DNA from: Kingella oralis | GTDB lineage: Bacteria; Pseudomonadota; Gammaproteobacteria; Burkholderiales; Neisseriaceae | DNA length: 9,853 nt | Direction: 5' to 3' | NCBI GenBank assembly: GCA_905373195.1 | Contig: CAJPSG010000013.1 | Coordinates: 1-9,853, forward strand | Part shown: in pieces, positions 5,626 through 9,853 of the stretch | Layout of the letters: every line of letters begins with the position of its first letter | Position numbering within the stretch: position 1 is the first letter of the stretch | The notes under the pieces: model-generated | What the model saw: the letters and a program-made list of their open reading frames with translations, nothing else | Told to the model about the DNA's origin: nothing | The model's database searches: none | Position numbers and translations under genes: made by a program

Positions 5626-6555
5626 TCAGGCTGCCTCATCGCCCCAAAAATCGTAAAAATTAAACCATTGCAGCGGGTTGGCGGCGCATTCTTGCGCCAT
5701 CATGTCGGCGAATTGTTGGGCGGCGGCGGCAACTTGGGCGGCGCGGTTGCTGCGCGTCCAGCCTGCGGTGTCGGCAAAGCGGCGCAATTTTAAATGATAG
5801 CGACCATTTTGTTTGATGCAAAACAGGGTGTGGATTTGGGTTTTGAGCAGGGCGGCGAGCAGCCATGCGCCTTGCGGCAGTTGTGCTTCGTGTCCCAAAA
5901 ATTGTACGGCTACGGTTTTTTCGCCGCGCACGGGCACGCGGTCGGCGGCAATGGCGAGCCATTCGCCGTTTTCTATGCGCTGGCTGAGTTCCAGCATCAG
6001 ATTGGCATCTAAATCGTTCACTTGAATCAGCTGTATGCGCGCTGCGCCTGCTTTGTGCAGGGCTTCGTTAAACGCTTGGGCGTGTTGGTTGTGCACGAGC
6101 ACGTTGAGTTTAAAGCCTTCGTTGTGCGACACCAAGGCGCGGCACACTTCGGTGTTGCCGATGTGCGAGCAGGCGAAAATTTGCCCGCGCCCGCGTTGTT
6201 TCACCAGCGCGTACACGTCATCGGGGTCTTCGATAATCAAGTCTTCGTAGCGGATTTTGCGTTGCCACACGGCAAAGCGGTCGCAAATGGCTGCGCCAAA
6301 GGCGGTAAATTGGCGAAACGATGCCATGCGCGGCAGTTGAACGGCGGGAAAGGCGGCGCGTAGGCGGGCTTGATAGCGGCGGATATGGCGGCGGGCGCGG
6401 GGGGCGGTGGCGTAGAAATAGCACACAATCAGCGCGATGCTGGGGTTGAGCAGCCATGCGGGCAGGTGGCGCACCATCAGCGTGGTGAGCGCGAGAAACA
6501 GGCGGTTGCCGCGCTCGGGTTGCGCCGCCCAATGGTTGTGTTGCAGCGGTTTCAT
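5626..6555 (-). CDS. LpxL/HtrB-like lysophospholipid acyltransferase family protein
   Basis: The 309-residue protein belongs to the LPLAT superfamily, lauroyl-acyltransferase branch. The catalytic HX4E motif is seen as CSHIGNTE (His131, Glu136). A hydrophobic N-terminal segment (about 20-50, LALTTLMVRHLPAWLLNPSIALIVCYFY) is consistent with inner-membrane attachment. GEWLAIAADRVPV near the middle matches the strand around the second conserved block, and the C-terminus has the typical PLQWFNFYDFW. In aryl polyene clusters such enzymes are believed to link the acyl chain or polyene to a lipid anchor. ATG 6555 overlaps the glycosyltransferase stop by four bases (ATGA), so the two are translationally coupled; an in-frame extension to 6717 would lie wholly inside the glycosyltransferase gene. 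The C-terminal Glu-Ala-Ala-stop is encoded by a DUS (5625-5636). Confidence 0.87.
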   Translation of the reverse strand: MKPLQHNHWAAQPERGNRLFLALTTLMVRHLPAWLLNPSIALIVCYFYATAPRARRHIRRYQARLRAAFPAVQLPRMASFRQFTAFGAAICDRFAVWQRKIRYEDLIIEDPDDVYALVKQRGRGQIFACSHIGNTEVCRALVSHNEGFKLNVLVHNQHAQAFNEALHKAGAARIQLIQVNDLDANLMLELSQRIENGEWLAIAADRVPVRGEKTVAVQFLGHEAQLPQGAWLLAALLKTQIHTLFCIKQNGRYHLKLRRFADTAGWTRSNRAAQVAAAAQQFADMMAQECAANPLQWFNFYDFWGDEAA

Positions 6556-7271
6556 CGTTTCAGGCTGCCTGTGATGCGTCGCCACAGCATGGTGCAGAAT
6601 AATCGTGCGTGCATTTTGCTGATGAGCAGATTGTCGGCTAGGGCGCGAAAATGCGACACGCCGTCTTGGGCATAGCGCACGGGGGTGGGAATCCAAACGG
6701 GTTTGATGCCGCGCCAATAAAGGTGCACAAGGATTTCGGTGTCAAAATCCATGCGATCGCCAAGCTTTTCTTCGCGGATAACGGCGATGGCGGCGGCGAC
6801 GGGATAAAGGCGAAAGCCGCACATGCCGTCTTTGATGTCGCGCGAGGCGGTGTGCAGCATATTCCAAAAGTCGGTGATTTTGCGCCCGTAGAGCCGCGCT
6901 TTGGGCGCATCGCTGCCGTATTGCGGTTCGCCGCAAATCACGTTTTCAGGCTGCCTTTGCGCGGCGGCGATGAATTTGGGCGTGTCGGCAAGGTGGTGTT
7001 GCCCGTCGGCATCTACTTGCAAAACGTGGGTGTAGCCGCCTTGCGCGGCGTATTGCAAGCCTGTTTTCACTGCCGCGCCTTTGCCGCCGTTGCGCTCGCG
7101 AAATAGAACGTGTATGCCGTTGGCGTGCAAATCTTGCAGCACGGGGCGGCAATCATCGCGCGAGCCGTCGTCCACAATCAGCACGTCTAATCCGAAATCG
7201 CGCAGGGTGTGGGCAACGCTGCCTACGGTGCTGGGGTGGTTGTAGTGCGGGATTAGAGCGAGAATTTTCAT
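6552..7271 (-). CDS. Family 2 glycosyltransferase
   Basis: The 239-residue protein has a GT-A fold signature of GT2 enzymes: ALIPHYNH (5-12), LIVDDGSRDD (31-40), ERNGGKGAAVKTG (59-71), the nucleotide-sugar/metal-binding QVDADGQH (85-92), and IKDGMCGFRLYP (146-157) with MDFDTEI (174-180). It lacks the C-terminal membrane helices of dolichol-phosphate-mannose synthases and looks soluble or peripheral. In aryl polyene clusters a GT2 gene beside an LpxL-like acyltransferase is common and is taken to make the glycan or lipid anchor. ATG 7271 overlaps the upstream methyltransferase stop (ATGA), and its own stop overlaps the acyltransferase start the same way. DUS copies lie in frame at 6945-6956 (RQPEN) and 6559-6570 (GSLK, at the C-terminus and immediately before the next ATG). 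Confidence 0.9.
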   Translation of the reverse strand: MKILALIPHYNHPSTVGSVAHTLRDFGLDVLIVDDGSRDDCRPVLQDLHANGIHVLFRERNGGKGAAVKTGLQYAAQGGYTHVLQVDADGQHHLADTPKFIAAAQRQPENVICGEPQYGSDAPKARLYGRKITDFWNMLHTASRDIKDGMCGFRLYPVAAAIAVIREEKLGDRMDFDTEILVHLYWRGIKPVWIPTPVRYAQDGVSHFRALADNLLISKMHARLFCTMLWRRITGSLKR

Positions 7272-8359
7272 GCTGGGGCTTTCACGCAGCGCAAAATGCT
7301 GTGTCCCAAGCCGATGCCGTCTGTAATCTCGGCAACCGCTAAGCCTGCGTTTTCTATGCAGCGCAGCAGGTCTGCGGAATGGAAAATTTTGCTGTTGCCG
7401 TTTGCCATGGCGGTGAAATACACGCTGGTCATGGTGAGGCAATAGGTGGCGGTTTCGTAGCGTTGTCTGTCCCACAAGGGTTCCATAATAAACAGGCTGG
7501 CGGTATCGCTCATGGCTTGCGCGGCGCGGCGCAGAATACTGGTGGCTTCGGCTGCGGAGAAGCAGTCTAAAAATTGGCTCATCCAAATGGCATCAAAGCT
7601 TGTGGGGAAGGGGGCGTGTTCGTCTAACAAATTGGCGGCGTATCCGTGGATACGCTCTGCGCCTGTTTTGCCGCGCACGGCTTCGCGCATCAAGCCAAGC
7701 TGTTGCGGCAAATCCATAATGGTTACGTTTACATCAGGGTTGAACGCAACGCATTGCAACGCCCATCGCCCTGTGTTGCCGCCCACGTCTAGCAGGCGTT
7801 GCACGGGCTGGGCGAACACGATGTTTAAGGCAGCCTGAAACGCGCTGTCGGAATAATGGTGGTCAAACGCCAGCCATTTTTCCCGCGCGGTGGGCGGCAG
7901 CGAAGACAAGCCTTCGTAAATGGTTGCCCAATCGCCAAACACTTTAAGCCCCTCGGGTTTGCCCGATTGCAGCGTGGCATCTAAATCAAACAAGCCTTGA
8001 TAGCAAATTTCTTGCACGAAATCCATGTTTACGCGCGCCATTTTGTCGTTGAGCAAAAACCAGCCTGCTTTGCTGATAAAAAAGCGGTCATCGCGCGTGA
8101 GCACCGTGCCGATAGACAGCGAGGCTTCCAGCAGCACTTGCGCGGCGTAATCGCTGATGTTTGCCGCCTGCGCGATTTGCGCGCGGGTTAAGCCGTGATG
8201 CGCGTGGCTTAGCTGAGCCAAAATGCCGTATTTGAGCATCAGCCGCGACACTTGAAACACAATCGGCGCAAAGGCGATTTCCTGCGCGAGGCGTTGCGCT
8301 TGGTTGGCGGTTTGGTGTTCTTGGGTGTAGCGTTGGGCGAGGTGGGGGGAGAGGTTCAT
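7268..8359 (-). CDS. Winged-helix O-methyltransferase-like SAM methyltransferase
   Basis: The 363-residue protein has the two-part layout of Methyltransf_2-type (hydroxyneurosporene/acetylserotonin-like) enzymes. Residues about 25-105 form a winged-helix dimerisation region (LTRAQIAQAANISDYAAQVLLEASLSIG). The C-terminal Rossmann domain carries motif I LLDVGGNTGRWA (189-200), VTIMDLPQQL (212-221) and FDAIWMSQFLDCFS (255-268). Aryl polyene clusters usually contain a methyltransferase that modifies the aryl head group, a likely role here, although the usual catalytic His is not obvious. ATG 8359 is preceded by AAAGGA six bases upstream, which decides this start over an in-frame TTG at 8452. It heads the ATGA-coupled block with the glycosyltransferase and acyltransferase. 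A homopolymer C8T7 (minus strand) lies about 55 bp upstream of the start. A DUS at 7828-7839 codes for FQAAL. Confidence 0.87.
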   Translation of the reverse strand: MNLSPHLAQRYTQEHQTANQAQRLAQEIAFAPIVFQVSRLMLKYGILAQLSHAHHGLTRAQIAQAANISDYAAQVLLEASLSIGTVLTRDDRFFISKAGWFLLNDKMARVNMDFVQEICYQGLFDLDATLQSGKPEGLKVFGDWATIYEGLSSLPPTAREKWLAFDHHYSDSAFQAALNIVFAQPVQRLLDVGGNTGRWALQCVAFNPDVNVTIMDLPQQLGLMREAVRGKTGAERIHGYAANLLDEHAPFPTSFDAIWMSQFLDCFSAAEATSILRRAAQAMSDTASLFIMEPLWDRQRYETATYCLTMTSVYFTAMANGNSKIFHSADLLRCIENAGLAVAEITDGIGLGHSILRCVKAPA

Positions 8360-8412
8360 GGGGAGTCCTTTGTGAATAAGTTGTAACGGCGCGGAGTGGT
8401 TAAGGCAGTCTG

Positions 8413-8427
8413 AAAAAAAGGGGGGGG
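8413..8427. repeat. Homopolymer tract A7G8
   Basis: Seven A are followed directly by eight G on the plus strand (C8T7 on the coding strand), 54 bp before the O-methyltransferase ATG. G/C tracts of eight or more are often slippage-prone in Neisseriaceae. The tract lies upstream of a coding start, so any effect would be on transcription. Confidence 0.6.
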
Positions 8428-8438
8428 TGGCTGTGGCA

Positions 8439-8456
8439 CGGCTTGCCAGCAAGCCG
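8439..8456. repeat. Short perfect hairpin
   Basis: CGGCTTGC and GCAAGCCG flank a two-base turn (CA), giving an 8-bp perfect stem. On the minus strand it is followed by TGCCACAGCC and then the C8T7 tract. It could be part of a terminator for the ligase transcript or a remnant of a small repeat. Confidence 0.5.
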
Positions 8457-8475
8457 TAGGGGCGCGGGGTAAGGT

Positions 8476-8902
8476 TTCAGGCTGCCTTGCCATTGCGCCC
8501 GCGTTTAAGCAATTTGTATGTTGAGGCAGCCTGAAAATGCTTTTTCTTGTGTACAGCGCAAGCGGTATGGCAAGCGCGGAATGTGTTTTCAGGCTGCCTA
8601 ATCCATCCTAACTCATTGCATCCGCGTTTAATCAGTCTGTTTATTTGAGGCAGCCTGAAACCTTTGTAAAACCTGCAAGCAATGGCGCATCGGCGGTTCG
8701 CCGACATATTGCCGACCAGTACAGCCCTGCTAAATACGCGATTTGGCGGACGAGCCGTCGCCGCTCCATTTTGGTTTTCAGGCTGCCTATTTGCATTGCG
8801 CCCGCGTTTAAACAATTCGTATGTTGAGGCAGCCTGAAAATGCTTTTTCTTGTGTACAGCGCAAGTGGCATGGCAAGCGCGGAACACGTTTTCAGGCTGC
8901 CT
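8476..8902. repeat. Array of seven exact DUS in strictly alternating orientation
   Basis: Positions and strands: 8476 minus, 8524 plus, 8588 minus, 8648 plus, 8777 minus, 8827 plus, 8891 minus. One-mismatch copies extend the alternation on each side (8403 plus, 8947 plus). Spacing is about 50-64 bp except for 129 bp between 8648 and 8777. Every neighbouring pair can fold into a DUS stem. Confidence 0.9.
8491..8608. repeat. 118-bp direct repeat, copy 1
   Basis: This copy starts at CATTGCGCCCGCGTTTAA and ends at CTAATCCATCC. It contains a plus DUS (8524-8535) and a minus DUS (8588-8599). It matches copy 2 (8794-8911) at a constant 303-bp offset with seven mismatches by hand alignment, all transitions. 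Its first part recurs in weaker form from about 8615 (ATTGCATCCGCGTTTAATC...TTGAGGCAGCCTGAAA). Confidence 0.85.
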
Positions 8903-8911
8903 AATCCATCC
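8794..8911. repeat. 118-bp direct repeat, copy 2
   Basis: This is the second copy of the unit at 8491-8608, about 94 percent identical, holding DUS copies at 8827-8838 and 8891-8902. A degenerate start of a further unit (CCCGCCCGCGTTCAAACAT) follows at about 8920 and runs into the ligase stop region. Confidence 0.85.
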
Positions 8912-8944
8912 GATTCCATCCCGCCCGCGTTCAAACATCCCCCA

Positions 8945-9853
8945 TCAAGCAGCCTGAAACACCAGCCGCCCCGAGGCGCAGGCATTGCCGTTGCTCGTGA
9001 TGGTAAACGCCAGCTTATTTTTCACCGCATCGTAATGCAACGCCACCGCAATCTCATCATGCGGGTGCACAAACTGCTGATATTTCAACGCTTCCACGCG
9101 CGCAATGCTTTGCCCGCCCCAAGCAAACCGCGCCGCCAAATCGCGCACCCATTGCAATTCCACCACCCCCGGCACCAGCGGAAACGTAGCGAAATGCCCG
9201 CCAAAATACACCAAATCCAGTGGCACGCGCCCTGTAAACACATGGGGCGCGGTCTCCCGCCATTGCGGCGCGGTTTGCGGCGTGGTAAAGGCAGCCTGAA
9301 AATCGGCAGCGGCAATTTTCGCTTGCGCGTTGCGCGGCAAGGCATCGGCAAAACGCCAGTAGCGTGGCAGCGCGATTTTGTCTTGCGTGGCGGCAAGGTG
9401 GCGTTTGAGCGCGTCGGCAACCGCTGCTCGCCCCTGTTCGCGCAGCGCGGCGATGCCCGCCTCGTTCAACGCTGCCCACGCTGCCACGCGGCGGTTATGC
9501 AAGGCGCAATGCGCGTCCGCCAGCCATGCGTGTTGCAGCAGGCTGTGTTCCATTTGCGTGAGCGAAACGCGCTTGTCTTCCAGCTTGATGATGCGGTCTT
9601 TGCGCCCCAACAGTAGAAATCCGCCCGCTTGCGGTTCAATCAAATCCGCCGTTTGCACGCGCGTTGCCCACGGCGATTGCGCCCACAACGCACCGTCTGC
9701 ATCTTGCCCCCATATCACGCCGTCAAACGGTTGCCACACTTCGCCGCCGCGCCGCGAGGCGATGATGCCCGTTTCGGTGCTGCCGTAGATTTCGTAGGGG
9801 CGGTTGGCGTGCGCGGCAAGCTGGGCGGCGGCGAAGTGTGGCAACCGTTTGAC
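8945..9853 (-). CDS. Acyl-ACP/CoA ligase fused to ApeI-like dehydratase domain, partial (5' end outside window)
   Basis: The frame is open at the right edge, leaving the last 302 residues. Numbered from the edge, residues 1-185 are the C-terminal part of an AMP-forming adenylating enzyme: YGSTETG (23-29), a motif A7 Asp in QTADLI (70), GRKDRIIKLEDKRVS (83-97), and LPRNAQAKI with the putative A10 lysine (Lys179). Residues about 205-300 form a hotdog domain with FGGHFATFPLVPGVVEL (217-233), the signature of ApeI/FabA-FabZ-type 3-hydroxyacyl-ACP dehydratases; His220 is the likely catalytic base. In aryl polyene synthesis the ligase activates the aryl starter acid and the dehydratase forms each double bond, so one chain may carry both steps. 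A DUS at 9289-9300 codes for FQAA in the linker between the domains. The C-terminus is again FQAA, next to a variant DUS. Confidence 0.9.
   Translation of the reverse strand, partial: VKRLPHFAAAQLAAHANRPYEIYGSTETGIIASRRGGEVWQPFDGVIWGQDADGALWAQSPWATRVQTADLIEPQAGGFLLLGRKDRIIKLEDKRVSLTQMEHSLLQHAWLADAHCALHNRRVAAWAALNEAGIAALREQGRAAVADALKRHLAATQDKIALPRYWRFADALPRNAQAKIAAADFQAAFTTPQTAPQWRETAPHVFTGRVPLDLVYFGGHFATFPLVPGVVELQWVRDLAARFAWGGQSIARVEALKYQQFVHPHDEIAVALHYDAVKNKLAFTITSNGNACASGRLVFQAA

Larger units (their letters stand above)
8360..8944. other. Gene-free, DUS-rich repeat region between the ligase and the methyltransferase block
   Basis: No believable gene lies in this 585-bp stretch. It holds a poly-A/poly-G tract (8413-8427), a hairpin (8439-8456), seven exact DUS in strictly alternating orientation, and a 118-bp duplication. 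Further one-mismatch DUS lie at 8403-8414 and, overlapping the ligase end, 8947-8958. Short hairpins occur at 8691-8703 (CGGCG GTT CGCCG) and 8745-8762. No clear promoter for the methyltransferase block was found. Confidence 0.7.
44..9300. repeat. Dispersed DNA uptake sequences (Kingella dialect, AGGCAGCCTGAA)
   Basis: Start positions of exact copies, by hand. Plus strand: 849, 2496, 3491, 3648, 4466, 5127, 7828, 8524, 8648, 8827, 9289. Minus strand: 44, 1269, 1772, 2427, 2471, 3519, 3675, 4091, 4485, 5156, 5625, 6559, 6945, 8476, 8588, 8777, 8891. One-mismatch copies: 639, 1544, 8403, 8947. DUS is the signal recognised by the minor pilin ComP during natural transformation. Inside genes the copies are read in frame as RQPE(N), GSL(K/N) or QAA, or as Ala-Ala-stop at gene ends. 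Confidence 0.9.

Noticed and set aside
5595..5639. Longer thioesterase start at 5639
   Set aside because: The added 15 residues translate a DUS and overlap the acyltransferase end; the conserved fold begins after ATG 5594.
6556..6717. Longer acyltransferase start at 6717
   Set aside because: It would lie wholly within the glycosyltransferase gene; the ATGA overlap at 6552-6555 is the natural junction.
8360..8452. Longer O-methyltransferase start at TTG 8452
   Set aside because: The extension crosses the homopolymer tract and a variant DUS, while ATG 8359 has AAAGGA six bases upstream.
8477..8938. 153-residue minus-strand frame with internal peptide repeats
   Set aside because: It is made of DUS copies and the 118-bp duplication read through (RQPEN, HFQAASTY). 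Differences between copies often change residues, and no family or ribosome binding site is seen.
8476..8958. CRISPR array or riboswitch array
   Set aside because: The repeated unit is the 12-bp DUS in alternating orientation with uneven spacing, not direct repeats of 25-40 bp with unique spacers.
8840..9616. 258-residue plus-strand frame
   Set aside because: It starts inside the repeat region and is antisense to the ligase-dehydratase gene, which has strong motifs on the other strand.

Overview
The window looks like Neisseriaceae DNA, most likely Kingella or a close relative. The main reason is the 12-mer AGGCAGCCTGAA, the Kingella-type dialect of the neisserial DNA uptake sequence (DUS). 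By hand count there are 28 exact copies on the two strands, plus four one-mismatch copies. No tRNA, rRNA, CRISPR array, transposase or phage gene was seen. All eleven recognised protein genes lie on the minus strand, so the locus is transcribed from right to left.

The genes make up part of a combined aryl polyene (APE) / dialkylresorcinol (DAR) biosynthetic locus. From right to left: a partial acyl-ACP/CoA ligase fused to an ApeI-type hotdog dehydratase domain (8945-9853, open at the right edge); a 585-bp gene-free stretch full of repeats (8360-8944); a tightly coupled block of winged-helix O-methyltransferase, family 2 glycosyltransferase and LpxL-like acyltransferase joined by two ATGA overlaps, then a hotdog thioesterase and a LolA-like periplasmic carrier; a class I methyltransferase; then a second block with DarA, the DarB ketosynthase and a 130-residue protein of unknown function. 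After a MITE-like palindromic repeat, a BtrH-like acyl transfer protein begins at 586 and runs off the left edge.

Inferred logic: the ligase activates the aryl starter acid. Ketosynthases, ketoreductase, ACPs and an exporter, not visible here, would build and move the polyene. The methyltransferases decorate it or related intermediates. The glycosyltransferase, LpxL-like acyltransferase and LolA-like protein anchor and deliver the product to the outer membrane. DarB and DarA make a dialkylresorcinol, and the BtrH-like protein is a candidate for joining acyl chain and resorcinol, as in flexirubin-like esters.

DUS elements are part of the gene architecture here. They form inverted pairs between genes, supply the stop codon of four genes directly (and adjoin a fifth), sit at the domain junction of the ligase fusion, and form a strictly alternating array in the gene-free stretch that includes a 118-bp duplication. 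Two DUS copies are perfect-arm palindromes that read as the Kingella dialect on one strand and the Simonsiella dialect on the other.
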